Source of the DNA: an uncultured Nitrospira sp.
Lineage (GTDB): Bacteria; Nitrospirota; Nitrospiria; Nitrospirales; Nitrospiraceae
NCBI GenBank assembly: GCA_946479785.1
Contig: CAMLHQ010000009.1
Location: 1-57,154 of the forward strand
Direction of reading: 5' to 3'
DNA: 57,154 nucleotides
Positions 9,598-19,600 of the stretch are shown in pieces. How positions within the stretch are numbered: the stretch's first letter is position 1; every line of letters begins with the position of its first letter. The notes beneath the pieces are model-generated. The model searched no databases. It saw nothing but the letters and a program-made list of their open reading frames with translations, and was not told the origin of the DNA. Made by a program: the position numbers and the translations under genes.

Positions 9598-10758
9598 TTA
9601 TGCCAGCTTGCGCAGCGATCGGAGGGTGGCAAACAAGCGATCAAACCTGTGCTGCCAGGTGTGCTCCGTCAATGCCCGTCGCTGTCCCGCCCTGCGTATC
9701 CGATACACCGCTAGAGGATGACGAGAATAAAATTGAGCTTTATCAAGCAGCTCGGCCGGTTCTGACCAAGCCTCTATTTCCTCGCCTATCTTGTAATACT
9801 GGGCGAGGTCCGGCGCCTGCTGTACAAGATAGAAGCCGCCAGACATCGGGACCTCAAAATCCCGGAGGCGACTTTGCAAATTCCCCGACGATCGGACACT
9901 CGTCTCACTATGCCATCCTGTATCGGAAAATCCCAGATTTACCTGACTTTGATTAAAGATGTCCGGCATCGCCGAGTCGTCGCATGGCCCTCTGAGATCA
10001 GCATCCTCCAGAGCTTGAAACGGCGCATTCCTGGAACATTTCCGCGTTAGGGGTCCCAGCACGCTCGCAAGCCCTTCGGCTTTCCATCTCGGCATGCCGT
10101 AATAGCGCAGATCATGACCTATCTTGTAGAGATCCCAACTGAAGCGATATGGAGTGGGATTTTCCGATGTCCAGCCCTTCCCAAACACGATCGGTCGTAG
10201 GCCTTCACGGATACATTCGGCGAGCAACGCTCGCCTGAACGGATTAAAGCTTCCGACAAAAGTCACGCCGTATGCGTGATCCACCTTCTCCGCCACGGGG
10301 CGGGTATAGAAAGTCGGATTCGCCGCCATCGGCATCCATTCGACCTGTGAATTATAGGAACGTAAGTGATCGGCATTGGACGTCTGTGCCACGGCCAACA
10401 CATCGAAGTATGGCGCCGTGCGAATAACGCGGTACCACTGAAACGCCATGTCCACATGGTAGTTCACCATCGGCGCGTTCAGATCGCGTAACTGCTTCGC
10501 CGTCTCCACAAGAAGAAAGTCGTCATAGACGATGCAGAAAATGAGGTCGAGGCGACCGGCGGCTCGAAGACGGCGTGCCGTACAGAGAAGATCCCGATTG
10601 AGTTCATCCCGCTTTCCTCGCCAAACCGATGAGCCCAGCTGCCCCATGCCACCAGGGTACGTAAATACATGAAGCTGATCGTCGTAATGCCGGCGGAGGG
10701 TGTCGAGGATATTGATCTCCATCCACCGATCGGGAGGCAAGATAGCGAGGATGTGCAT
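9598..10758 (-). CDS. CgeB-like glycosyltransferase family protein
   Basis: About 386 residues from the ATG at 10758 (a TTG five codons earlier is possible but less likely). The pattern MHILAILPPDRWMEINI, then DLIFCIVYDDFLLVETA, VEWMPMAANPTFY and VTFVGSFNPFRRALLAE is that of CgeB/Glyco_trans_1_2 proteins, GT-B enzymes that often work in spore- or surface-polysaccharide maturation. The C-terminal part (FNQSQVNLGFSDTGW, then DFEVPMSGGFYLVQQAPDL) matches the donor-binding half, with an acidic FEVPMSGG motif. It follows the permease-like gene by 27 bp, so it may share its transcript. Donor and acceptor unknown. Confidence 0.72.
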   Translation of the reverse strand: MHILAILPPDRWMEINILDTLRRHYDDQLHVFTYPGGMGQLGSSVWRGKRDELNRDLLCTARRLRAAGRLDLIFCIVYDDFLLVETAKQLRDLNAPMVNYHVDMAFQWYRVIRTAPYFDVLAVAQTSNADHLRSYNSQVEWMPMAANPTFYTRPVAEKVDHAYGVTFVGSFNPFRRALLAECIREGLRPIVFGKGWTSENPTPYRFSWDLYKIGHDLRYYGMPRWKAEGLASVLGPLTRKCSRNAPFQALEDADLRGPCDDSAMPDIFNQSQVNLGFSDTGWHSETSVRSSGNLQSRLRDFEVPMSGGFYLVQQAPDLAQYYKIGEEIEAWSEPAELLDKAQFYSRHPLAVYRIRRAGQRRALTEHTWQHRFDRLFATLRSLRKLA

Positions 10759-10785
10759 GGCGGATGTGGGCAACGGCCTTGAGAG

Positions 10786-11550
10786 CTAGAACTCTCGTCG
10801 CTCAAAGATTATCCAGGCTCCGGCTAGCAGCAAGCCCGTATAGAGGAACCCGTAGGTTGTGGCCAAGGCTTGGGTCGCTATTGCTATCGGAACGCCGCTG
10901 GCGGCTTGGCCCTTTATATTTAGGGCTTCAAGATTCGGACAAAGGTAGTACAAGACGGTCATCAAGACCTTCATCGCCTGGTACGGACTCTTTTCGGCAA
11001 TGAGCTTCAGATCGCTGGTGAGGTGTCCGACAATATACATGCCGATAGCCATGCTGGCACTCAAGGTCGATGAACTGAACGTCGAAAAGAACACCGCCGT
11101 GGCCATGACAAGCAAGGCTTCTACCACCATTAACTCGATCGCCTGGAACAACGCGCCGTGAATACCAAACCCGCTGAGCCAGACGGTGATCAGAAACATT
11201 GCGAACATGATGGCGACGTTAACCACAACGATGAATACCAGCCCTAGATACTTGCCCAGAAGAAACTGCACTCTCGTGACGGGCCTCGCCAGAATCGTAT
11301 AGATGGTCCGCCGTTCGATCTCTTTTGAAACGAGACCAATCCCCACGAACACCGCCACGATGACTGCGACAAGGTTAATGGCGGCTAAGCCAAGATCGTT
11401 GACAATTCTGGCCTGCTCTCCAAGCGTCAGAGTCCCCAGCAGCACGGAAGCTCCGATCAGGAGGACGGCAAAAAATACTATGTTGTACAGAATCTTATCC
11501 CGAATTGTTTCTCGGAACGTATTTCCGGCGACCACAAAAACGCTTTGCAT
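10786..11550 (-). CDS. ABC-2 type permease, candidate PilI-like pilus assembly factor
   Basis: From the ATG at 11550 the protein has 254 residues and about six membrane segments (for example ILYNIVFFAVLLIGASVLLG near the N-terminus and a hydrophobic C-terminal helix ending in ERREF). An internal IERRTIYTILARPVTRVQFL segment is the conserved coupling-helix region of NosY/Gld-type ABC-2 permeases. A frame extends to 11766 but lies within the ATPase gene. It follows the ATPase by 1 bp. The ATPase-permease pair behind a TPR protein and a pilin gene is the arrangement of pilG-pilH-pilI of Myxococcus xanthus, where the transporter is needed for type IV pilus assembly; the assignment is by context. 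Confidence 0.82.
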   Translation of the reverse strand: MQSVFVVAGNTFRETIRDKILYNIVFFAVLLIGASVLLGTLTLGEQARIVNDLGLAAINLVAVIVAVFVGIGLVSKEIERRTIYTILARPVTRVQFLLGKYLGLVFIVVVNVAIMFAMFLITVWLSGFGIHGALFQAIELMVVEALLVMATAVFFSTFSSSTLSASMAIGMYIVGHLTSDLKLIAEKSPYQAMKVLMTVLYYLCPNLEALNIKGQAASGVPIAIATQALATTYGFLYTGLLLAGAWIIFERREF

Positions 11551-11551
11551 C

Positions 11552-12484
11552 TCACCTCCGACACATACTCTGTTCGACAAATATTTCCTCGAGCGACCCT
11601 TTGTGCGGCAGAACCGACACGAGCTTCCCCCCCGCCTCACGTATCGCCGACAGCGTGTCTTCCAGGACATCTTGTCCAGGAAGAACGATGAGACATCGAT
11701 TTCCTCTCTGTAATACTCGAAGGGCATGGCGCTTAATGAGCTCGATGTCGTCACCCACCACGCCATCGCAGACGACTTCGACTGATTGCGTAATATGTTC
11801 GCTCACCAAGTCTTCGACGCGCCCCACTGCAAAGACCCTTCCTTTTGCAAGAATTCCCACTCTGTCACAGATCATTTCGACATCGGACAAAATATGGGAA
11901 CTGAAAAATACCGTCTTGCCTCGATCTCGAAGACTCAGGATCAGATCCCTCACCTCTTTGCGTCCCATTGGGTCAAGTCCGGACATAGGCTCATCGAGGA
12001 TGACGAGTTCGGGATCGTGGATCATCGCTTGGGCCAGTCCGATCCTTTGCAGCATCCCTTTTGAGAACCTCCGCAGCTGTCGATGACGAGCCTCCTCAAG
12101 CCCGACTCGCCGCAGCAATTCCGGAACTCTCTCTCGTACGGTCGCCAGGGAAAGTTTGGCGAGCTTCCCATAAAATGTTAGAAACTCCTCCGCCGTGAGG
12201 TAATCGTAGAAGTAGGGAGATTCGGGGAGATAGCCGATGCGCGCATGGCGCTCCACTTCACCGGCTGGTGCTCCCAACACTTCGACAGATCCACTGGTGC
12301 CTCTCAGGAGCCCAAGCAAGATCTTCATCGTGGTCGTTTTTCCGGCACCGTTGTGCCCCAAGAATCCAAAGATCTCTCCCTGCCGAACAGTCAATGAGAC
12401 GTCGGTGAGTACGGTCGTCGCTTCCTGCCACGGCCACATCGGCCTGAAGGTCTTGCTTAAGCGATCAATTGTGATGGCATCCAT
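11552..12484 (-). CDS. ABC transporter ATPase, candidate PilH-like
   Basis: A 310-residue single-domain ABC ATPase: Walker A GHNGAGKTT at residues 43-51, Q-loop region IGYLPESPYFYDYLTAEEFL, signature RFSKGMLQRIGLAQAM, Walker B LVILDEPMSGLDP and switch histidine in FFSSHILSDVE. The roughly 80 C-terminal residues form the small regulatory extension common in DrrA/NosF-type exporters. The next gene is its permease partner. Genes upstream (TPR protein, Wzy_C protein, pilA) suggest a role in pilus biogenesis like PilH of Myxococcus; generic exporters such as GldA or NosF look similar, so the specific role is inferred. Confidence 0.9.
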   Translation of the reverse strand: MDAITIDRLSKTFRPMWPWQEATTVLTDVSLTVRQGEIFGFLGHNGAGKTTTMKILLGLLRGTSGSVEVLGAPAGEVERHARIGYLPESPYFYDYLTAEEFLTFYGKLAKLSLATVRERVPELLRRVGLEEARHRQLRRFSKGMLQRIGLAQAMIHDPELVILDEPMSGLDPMGRKEVRDLILSLRDRGKTVFFSSHILSDVEMICDRVGILAKGRVFAVGRVEDLVSEHITQSVEVVCDGVVGDDIELIKRHALRVLQRGNRCLIVLPGQDVLEDTLSAIREAGGKLVSVLPHKGSLEEIFVEQSMCRR

Positions 12485-12511
12485 ATTTCGTCCCCTCGTT
12501 CAGCGACGTGT

Positions 12512-13417
12512 TCATTTGGGTGATTGGACGTGGCTTCTCGCCCATCGTCGAGGCTGTTTTCGCTCCTCGACTTCGCTGCTTCTCACCTTGCCGCTCACCG
12601 CATCATAGAGATAGTGCCCGCCGAATGGTTCGACAGGCAATGACGGCAACAAACCCGGACGAACCAACTCTTCTAGCCGAGACGGCCGCCGAGCGTATTC
12701 AGCCTGGTACTGACCGATCGCTTGCTCGAGAATCTGAAGATCGCGCTCGACGATGGTTTCCTTCAGGCGCTGCTCCAAGAGCAATCGCACATTCTCATCT
12801 GTTGTCTCTTCATACACGTTCGCAAGAAGTTCCACAGCCTGTTGAGGCGCCCTTGCCGACACCAGAAGCCTCGCGGCAATTCGCGGGACATTGGAGGGAG
12901 CACCAGGCAGACGTGCCGCCTTTGCCATGAACTCCGCAGCCTTCTCATCATCGACAAACTCGAAATAATGGTTGATGCCCAATAGAAACGGCAGTGTCCA
13001 CGCCTGGGGATTATGAAGCATTCCCTTCTCCAACAACTGGTTGCTCTCTTCCGGCATGGCGACCACGGTGCATAACGCGATGCCTCCAATCTCATAGGCC
13101 TTCACGAACTTCGGGTCGAGCGTGGTGACGACATCCAGGGCTCGCGCGATCCATTGACCAGCTTCTAAAGAGACCTGTCTTTCTCCCGTGACTTGAATGA
13201 CTTGAAGCCAGATGAAATCTGACGCCACTTCTCTAAAACCCAGTGTGGCAGCCTTGAGAATTTTTCCGTCCGGAAGATACATAAAGCGCTGATGCTTTGG
13301 AACAGCGGCCCCTAGCTGGTCCAGTTTTGTTTGGGCCACGCACATGGCCGCGAACAAACAGAGGGCGATTATGAAAGGCGTTGTCTGCTGCTTGGCGGAT
13401 GCCATCATGTCGATCAC
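12512..13417 (-). CDS. TPR-containing exported protein, candidate PilG-like
   Basis: The 301-residue product has an N-terminal hydrophobic helix (FIIALCLFAAMCVAQTKLD) that can be a signal anchor, then helical repeat-like sequence. A recognisable block is YLPDGKILKAATLGFREVAS DFIWLQ, found in conserved TPR proteins next to pilA/ABC genes in delta-proteobacteria and relatives. The C-terminal region includes YQAEYARRPSRLEELV and GGHYLYDAVSGKVRSS, resembling the small domain seen at the end of pseudopilin-like proteins. It lies 15 bp after the Wzy_C protein and 27 bp before the ABC ATPase. A periplasmic partner of the ABC pair (as PilG is thought to be) is a fair inference, not shown by sequence. 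Confidence 0.72.
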   Translation of the reverse strand: MIDMMASAKQQTTPFIIALCLFAAMCVAQTKLDQLGAAVPKHQRFMYLPDGKILKAATLGFREVASDFIWLQVIQVTGERQVSLEAGQWIARALDVVTTLDPKFVKAYEIGGIALCTVVAMPEESNQLLEKGMLHNPQAWTLPFLLGINHYFEFVDDEKAAEFMAKAARLPGAPSNVPRIAARLLVSARAPQQAVELLANVYEETTDENVRLLLEQRLKETIVERDLQILEQAIGQYQAEYARRPSRLEELVRPGLLPSLPVEPFGGHYLYDAVSGKVRSSEVEERKQPRRWARSHVQSPK

Positions 13418-13432
13418 GGCTTTTGCACGTAC

Positions 13433-15463
13433 TTACGGCAGTTTGGCGGATTCTACCGTCAAGAACTGTTGTTCGAGATGGCTCAAGGCTTGCCCCTGAT
13501 ACTTCAATTGAATATCGTGTACCATGGCCCGCTGCGCAGCTGCTGTTTCCGGGTGTCCCATTTCTGTGGCCAGGTCAGCCAACATCTTCCGAGCCGGGAG
13601 AAAATTTGGTTCATGCGCAATAGCGCGGGCGAGAAACGTCTGCGCCGCCATACTGTCGCCTTGTGCGCGCCGGATCTTCCCCAATTCAAGGTAACTGAAG
13701 GGAGAAAATGGGTCTACTATAACTGCCTTTTCGAACGCGCCGGCGGCTTGCGATACCAACTCATCCCGCTGTGATGCCAAGGCCGGTTGTCCGGATAACA
13801 GCAGATATACGGTCCCCAGCCGGTGCGGGAATCGCCCATCCAGCGGATTCAAAGCCATGCAAATTTTCAACTCCGTACCAGCCTGGATCAGCCAACCTGG
13901 ATCGCCTGAATGACTAAACTGATTCACATACAGACGCGCCACCGCATCGCGATGTCCCGTTGCACCAGGATCGACGAGCGTGGCACGTCGATACCATTCG
14001 AGCGCACTGCCGTCATCGCCGTTCATAAGGGCGCGGCTGCCCTGTTCCGACGCAAACCATGCCGCGGCAGGCTGGATAGACAGACACGCGAACGAGACCA
14101 CGAGGATTCCGGCCAATACCATCCTGATAGGATGATTCGAGAAGGGATGGCGCCATTCTTGTGTCTCCCCGATACCATCGAGCCGGCTCAACGTCAGCAC
14201 CAGACTTCCCAGCAGAACAAGCAGCAGCACTAAGGCCGGCTCATGGAATACGGAATCCACCCCAGCATGCACGATGATGGCCACCACGCCACCGCACATC
14301 CCGATCGCGGCTCCTCTGTCCAGCCGAGAGGCTGCCGAGGCAAGGACACGTTTCGCTTCCCGGCCCCATATGCCGAGGCCCAAGAAGAACAGCACCACTC
14401 CACCGATTCCTAGTTCCACGCCCATCTGTAAGTATTCATTGTGAGCGGACTCGGCGCGCTTGCCGTACTGAACAATGGCCTGTTCAATCGGAAAACGGTA
14501 TTGAAACGAGGTGTACTTGTAGGTCCCTAACCCCGTTCCCAACGGACGGTCGACAATCCGCTCGAGCGAGTTCTTCCATATCTCAAACCGTGTATAGGCA
14601 TAGGGGTCATACGCACCGACGTCCAGGAACCGTTGCTTCACGGGATTCGGGAATATGATTCCGCTCAGAATGAGAAATAGAAGAACAATCAAGGCAGCTT
14701 TTCCATACCGATACAAGCCGATGAACGTCACCGCCACGAGACAAGCCAGGACCGCCCCTCTCGATTGGGCCATGACCATTGCACTGAATGTTATTGCCGC
14801 CGTAAATGCCAGAAACAGTTTTCCCTTCCAACTGACATCACCCTGTTTGAGGCACAGCAGCAGCCCAAGCGCCAGCATGCACCTCGCAACTTCGTAGGTG
14901 GCAAAAAAGTTGGGATTGAAAAAGGTTCCCTTTGCCCGTGCTTCTCCCAGCCATATGTACTGTACGATTCCCAGTCCACCCTCGAACAGGCCCATAACCA
15001 GTAGAAGCATCATGAACATCTTTACATGCCTGCGCGACGTGACCCCTGCAAGTACGACTACAAAAAAAACAGAATAGGAAACCAGATTGACCGCTCCCTG
15101 GAGACTCACGTTCATATAGACGGACCAAAAGATGGACACACCGGCCAAGCCCGTGAAGGCAACCACCGGACCCAAGAGCGGCGAATCAGTGATAGTCAGG
15201 CGTTCCGCCTGCATCCCGCGAATCAGCCAGATACAAGCGACACACAAGAGGATCAATCTGATGATAGTGACAGGAAGGTACGTCGTCCCGCCTTCAATCA
15301 GGGGGGCAAATACAGTCACACCACATGTCGCGAGGCATGACCCCGATAGGGGAAAGAACGAACGGTCTAGTGGAACAGTGTGATCCTGAGAGATGTCGAT
15401 CTGGCAACTCGGTGCGCCCATAACCTTGACTGCAAGAGACAACGCTGAAACGGGACCCGCCAT
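13433..15463 (-). CDS. Wzy_C (O-antigen ligase/polymerase) membrane protein with C-terminal TPR
   Basis: The 676-residue protein has about ten to twelve membrane spans, a large periplasmic loop holding the Wzy_C signature (RAESAHNEYLQMGVELGIGG) and, after residue about 450, a soluble region with TPR units such as ALEWYRRATLVDPGATGHRD and LELGKIRRAQGDSMAAQTFL. Wzy_C enzymes include O-antigen ligases (WaaL), polymerases (Wzy) and pilin or protein O-oligosaccharyltransferases (PilO/TfpO, PglL); they use undecaprenyl-linked glycan. It starts 138 bp downstream of the pilin gene on the same strand, with a hairpin between them. The TPR tail is common in this family outside enterobacteria. Which acceptor it uses cannot be decided from sequence. 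Confidence 0.88.
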   Translation of the reverse strand: MAGPVSALSLAVKVMGAPSCQIDISQDHTVPLDRSFFPLSGSCLATCGVTVFAPLIEGGTTYLPVTIIRLILLCVACIWLIRGMQAERLTITDSPLLGPVVAFTGLAGVSIFWSVYMNVSLQGAVNLVSYSVFFVVVLAGVTSRRHVKMFMMLLLVMGLFEGGLGIVQYIWLGEARAKGTFFNPNFFATYEVARCMLALGLLLCLKQGDVSWKGKLFLAFTAAITFSAMVMAQSRGAVLACLVAVTFIGLYRYGKAALIVLLFLILSGIIFPNPVKQRFLDVGAYDPYAYTRFEIWKNSLERIVDRPLGTGLGTYKYTSFQYRFPIEQAIVQYGKRAESAHNEYLQMGVELGIGGVVLFFLGLGIWGREAKRVLASAASRLDRGAAIGMCGGVVAIIVHAGVDSVFHEPALVLLLVLLGSLVLTLSRLDGIGETQEWRHPFSNHPIRMVLAGILVVSFACLSIQPAAAWFASEQGSRALMNGDDGSALEWYRRATLVDPGATGHRDAVARLYVNQFSHSGDPGWLIQAGTELKICMALNPLDGRFPHRLGTVYLLLSGQPALASQRDELVSQAAGAFEKAVIVDPFSPFSYLELGKIRRAQGDSMAAQTFLARAIAHEPNFLPARKMLADLATEMGHPETAAAQRAMVHDIQLKYQGQALSHLEQQFLTVESAKLP

Positions 15464-15544
15464 CTGAATCTCGGCAGCATTGGGGTGATTATGAACCCTG
15501 CGTCATGGCTGTCAAGAATTACGGATATTACGCCGAAACACGAA

Positions 15545-15574
15545 GGAGAGGGACCGTGTGTACGATCCCTCCCC
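15545..15574 (-). terminator. Hairpin after the pilin gene
   Basis: A strong inverted repeat (GAGGGA at 15548-15553 pairing with TCCCTC at 15566-15571, extended by inner and outer pairs) begins 28 bp beyond the pilA stop. On the minus strand it is followed by CTTCGTGTTTCGG, so the U-tract is poor. It may attenuate transcription between the highly expressed pilin and the following Wzy_C gene, or stabilise the pilA mRNA 3' end. Confidence 0.5.
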
Positions 15575-15601
15575 TCGTGTAGAGAACCCGTGCCCGCTGT
15601 C

Positions 15602-16111
15602 TTAGCTGGACACGTCGTTCTTCGTGTTGTTCAAGACACGTTGGTCATTGATATACCAATCATCGCAGGTCACGTCCTGATCGATGTTCCCCGATGCGCC
15701 GGCCGTAAAGCCGGTGGGTGACGCCTGGACACTCCAGTTACCGCTCGTCGTGGGCACTGCCGTACAGACGGTTGGCGCCACGATCGACGCCGGAAGCGGA
15801 ACGTTTGTTGGCGTGCCTGGCGCGGCGAGGCCCGTTGCGTAATAGTAGGTGTATCGAGGTGTTCCAGACGGCTGCCAACCAATGTCGCCAATGGCGGGAG
15901 CAAGGAAGGTCGTAGCGGGCTGTTCAGCCGCATACGACACGGCCGAGGTGAAGATGGCTCCAAGACTAATCTTCGCTTCGGACTGTTTGGACTTCGCCTG
16001 ATAGGCGACGAAGTTCGGAATGGCGATGGCCGCCAAGATGCCGATGATCGCGACCACGATCATCAACTCAATGAGTGTAAAACCTTTTTGCTCTTTCCAC
16101 TGCTTACACAT
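15602..16111 (-). CDS. pilA: Type IV pilin (PilA)
   Basis: A 169-residue type IVa prepilin: short basic leader [10 protein letters not shown], then the processing site G/F and the helix [20 protein letters not shown] with the conserved Glu at +5. The prepilin peptidase PilD should cut after the glycine and methylate the phenylalanine. The C-terminal half has two cysteines (VCTAV and VTCDDW) that could form the D-region disulfide, and the chain ends in two serines. AGGAGGAGCAGCG before the ATG is a strong ribosome site, and a sigma-54-type promoter lies about 100 bp upstream. Downstream genes on the same strand are a Wzy_C protein and candidate pilus assembly genes. Major pilin versus minor pilin cannot be proven, but size, strong signals and context favour the major one. 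Confidence 0.95.
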   Translation of the reverse strand: MCKQWKEQKGFTLIELMIVVAIIGILAAIAIPNFVAYQAKSKQSEAKISLGAIFTSAVSYAAEQPATTFLAPAIGDIGWQPSGTPRYTYYYATGLAAPGTPTNVPLPASIVAPTVCTAVPTTSGNWSVQASPTGFTAGASGNIDQDVTCDDWYINDQRVLNNTKNDVSS

Positions 16112-16208
16112 CGCTGCTCCTCCTTGTTAATGGTTCTTCGACTCGCCCTTTCGTTCCCTCAGACTATGCCCAATTTCCTTCGCGTCCTCGCGTTCACGTT
16201 GACTGTGA

Positions 16209-16225
16209 AAGCAGGTTCGGTGCCG
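16209..16225 (-). promoter_or_regulatory. Sigma-54 type -24/-12 promoter of pilA
   Basis: Read on the minus strand, CGGCACCGAACCTGCTT has the invariant GG and GC dinucleotides separated by exactly 10 bp and matches the TGGCAC-N5-TTGC consensus well apart from the first base and one T. It would start transcription near 16200, leaving a leader of about 90 nt before pilA. Type IV pilin genes are classically RpoN-dependent and activated by PilR, so both the match and the position are convincing. The pilSR genes are not in the window. Confidence 0.75.
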
Positions 16226-16684
16226 CGAGGCGTGCTACCTTCAGCACAATCCCAACCATACAGCTTTTCAATAATTTAGAAGGAGCAACCGATTTTGGAC
16301 TTCTCTTACCAGCGTCTTAAGATCCCGATTTCGCTCTTAGCTGCCAAAATTTGTCGCCAAACCGTCCAAAACCTATAGTTGCAGCGAGAGGACGATCCCA
16401 ATCAAGAGCGGCAATACTCTTACCTCCCAATTACTTACGTAGATGGAGCAGCAGGCAGACACTATGGGTAAATACTGAAGGACAAATCGAAGAGCATGAG
16501 ACGATCCTGAAGTTGGTCGGCGGCACACACCAGATCTGTATCTGACTTAATACATCCGACGCGAAATTAGGTACGCCTTCTCCCCCGTATACCCTTTAAG
16601 CCACGACCGTCTGAGACATGAATGCGCACAATGAGAGACGAGGAGATAGTCTGAGACTTTATTTGCGCATGAGAATCGCGTGCT
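16226..16684. other. Non-coding spacer upstream of pilA promoter
   Basis: This 459-bp stretch separates the pilA promoter from the end of the spermidine-synthase-like gene. I see no convincing gene: the 64-codon frame at 16351-16545 has no ribosome site and low-complexity, unfamiliar sequence. The part nearest 16226 is where an enhancer-binding protein such as PilR would bind, but I could not pick out a clear paired site. Confidence 0.5.
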
Positions 16685-19600
16685 TCACGGGAGAGACACA
16701 TGCGACTGAGGTGTGAAACTTTCAGCTAATGGCGGACCCACAAGGCTGTGCGCGACAAGCAGTTGAAACACCATGCTAGGCTGACGACCTTGAAGGATAC
16801 GTTGCTTATATTGCCCCCAGAGTTTTGCCGCCTTGTCCCCGTCGTGCTGAACAAGGGCCCCCGTCATTCCAGCCATCAGCAGGTAGCTTTGTTGATTCTC
16901 CCTTACCTCTGTTTTCATGGCCAGGAGTCGTTCTGCGATCACCACCATGTCGTCAGCTTGTCGGGCTCCGACGGCTTTCAGTAAGGAGATCCACAGTCGC
17001 TGCGCCTCATTCAATGAGGGGAAGCATGGCGATCGCTCAATTCCGTTCCAAAATCGGCCAGCCTCGGCCGCTGTCTGGAATACATTTACCTTGTCCCCCA
17101 CGTTGAAAAGCGCATCAAGCCACCGATCCGTCCGACTCGAGTCATCGCATTTGAAAAGGTGCAGCCTGATGAGGGCCAGATCCCGAAGCAAGGCAGGCGC
17201 CGGTTCGTCCCGGCCTATTGTTCCATTATTGAGAAGATATAGCTGCGCTTGCCGAGCCTGCTGCGTACCAGATGTCCTGAAGTGTTTCACATTCTGCTCC
17301 GATACGACCGCATCGAACGGAAGCGCGGTTCTTTCAATCATTTCAATCAAAGGAACCGGTGCTTTCACCATATTTACAATTTCGGACGCACTCTGCCTCA
17401 TAAACCTGCTTCGGGATGCGTTGAGGTCCAGGAAGGGGAAGTATTCTGAATTCACAGGCGTGTTGAAGGCCATGAGCAACGGGATCAGGGTGTCTCGATC
17501 GGCCACCCGCAAGAGAGCCAAGTCTTCAGCCGTTTTGATCGCGAAGGGCTCAAGCTCTTTTTTCAAAGAAGGATATTTGAAGATTTCTCCGGACGGGGCA
17601 GAAACATTCCCTCCATTGCTCGCCAGAATGAGGATATCGGAACCACCTGGAGCGCTGTACATCGCAGAACGGCTGAAGTTGTTGTTGACGGCCTGCAGCA
17701 CTGAGAAGACAAGCGGCGGGTCCATTTCGTACACTTGAAACCACTGGACGAGCACACCGCTCTCGTTCAGATGAGTTCGGATGGCCCGATAAAACTCGTC
17801 TGTAAACAGGCTGGCCACGCCGCTAACCCAAGGATTAGACGGCTCTGAGATGATAATGTCGTATTTCGAATGTCGTGTGGAAAAGAAGGTTCGCGCATCC
17901 TCGATATAGATGTGACTTCTTGGATCCGAATAGACCGCCTCGACGCGGGGACGAAAGCGCTGCGCCCCCTCAACCATGGCCGGCTCGATTTCAATCGTGT
18001 CGAGTCGTTCGATTGAGTTGTTTCCCAGCAATACATGGCTGGTCAACCCGGATCCGAAGCCGATGTTCGCGACGACCCTTGCCTTCGGATTCAGGGCCAT
18101 CGGCAGAGCGGCTGCTATGACCATCGTGTCTTCATCGGACGTGACCCGACGTCCATCCATCTGGAGTGCCGCATCTACCTTCCCGTTAGTGCGAATGCTC
18201 ATGCTGCCATCAATCAGTTTCACAATGTCAACGGTAGAGGTTTTCCCATCTTTATGAAAAGGCACCGACACGTGCTCCGATGGAAGAAGCACTCCATGGC
18301 GGTAGACCCCAGAGGCCATATGAATGGGGTTCCACTCAACGACAAAGGACGCGAAGCCGATTGAGAGAGCCACGGTTGCCACAACTCCAGCGGCCCATTC
18401 AGAAATTGGCGAGCGCCGGACATACCAGAACAGGGTCACGCCGAGTACTATATCGACAACTGCCCCGGCTGTGACGAGACCCTTGAGGCCTAGCATTGGC
18501 ATCCCAATATGCGTGGCTGCAAAGACGCCTATGATGGCACCAAGGGTATTGACAGCATACACATGTCCAACACTCTTCTCCCCATACTGATGTTGCATCA
18601 ATGCTTGCGTCAGAAGCGGCAATGTCATACCTGCGCAAAACGTGGCAGGAAGCATGAGGCCCAAGGACAAGAGGAAGCTGATCACATTGAATAGGAAATA
18701 TCCGCCACTCGTTCTCCCTAAGGAATCCATCACCGCTTGCATTGCGCCAAACAGCTGCGGATACAGCGCGATCGTACTCAAGGCGAGCAGCCCCATCACG
18801 AGTTGAATCACTCCTAAGTACCGCACCGAATCGCTAATCTCACCAATGCGCCGTTTGATCCACAAACCACCGAGGGCAAGTCCAAGAATGAATGAGCTCA
18901 ACATCACCTCGAACGAGTGTGTCGAGCTTCCCAACACCAGGTTTAACATCCGAATCCAACTAATTTCATAAATGAACGATGCCACCCCGGTAAAACAGGC
19001 TACCCCTAACAACAGCCAAGATAACGAACCTGTTTGTGAGATTGTTCTGGCGACCATTGGCCACGACTCGTTGGGTCTGGGCTCAGCCGATTTGGCTACC
19101 AGCCAGGCGATCAATGCGACCACGATATTCAGAAGCGCGGCCGTCAGAATCGCGCCTGGAAGCCCTACTTCTGCCACTAACCAGAATCCGCTCACCAACA
19201 CACCAACTGCCGCACCAAGACTGTTGGTGAAATAAAGAATCGCGACCGTTGCGCCGGAAGAACCAGGGAATCTTCGAATCAGGCTGGTGCTCATCAGGGG
19301 AAAAGTCATCCCGAGCAGGATGGACTGTGGAAGAATCAGGCACCCTGAAAGCGCCCACTTGAATAGCGTAATGGCCATCGGGCTCTCGAGCCAAGGGAAG
19401 ACGGATGAATAGGCCGTGGCGATGGCCCACACGAACGTTGCATGAAATACAAGCCCGAACAGTCCAATCGCTCCCTCTGTGATCGCATAGACTTGGAGGG
19501 CGTTACTCCATCGCTGCGAATATCTCGCGCTGAGCCACGCTCCTACGGCCAATCCTCCCATAAAAATCCCCAGGACGAGGGTTTGAGCATAGGCGGCGTG

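Noticed and set aside
16351..16545. 64-codon plus frame in the pilA upstream spacer
   Set aside because: No ribosome site, no family, and basic low-complexity composition.
16917..17738. 273-codon plus-strand frame
   Set aside because: Antisense to the spermidine-synthase-like gene; Ser/Arg-rich translation without recognisable domains.
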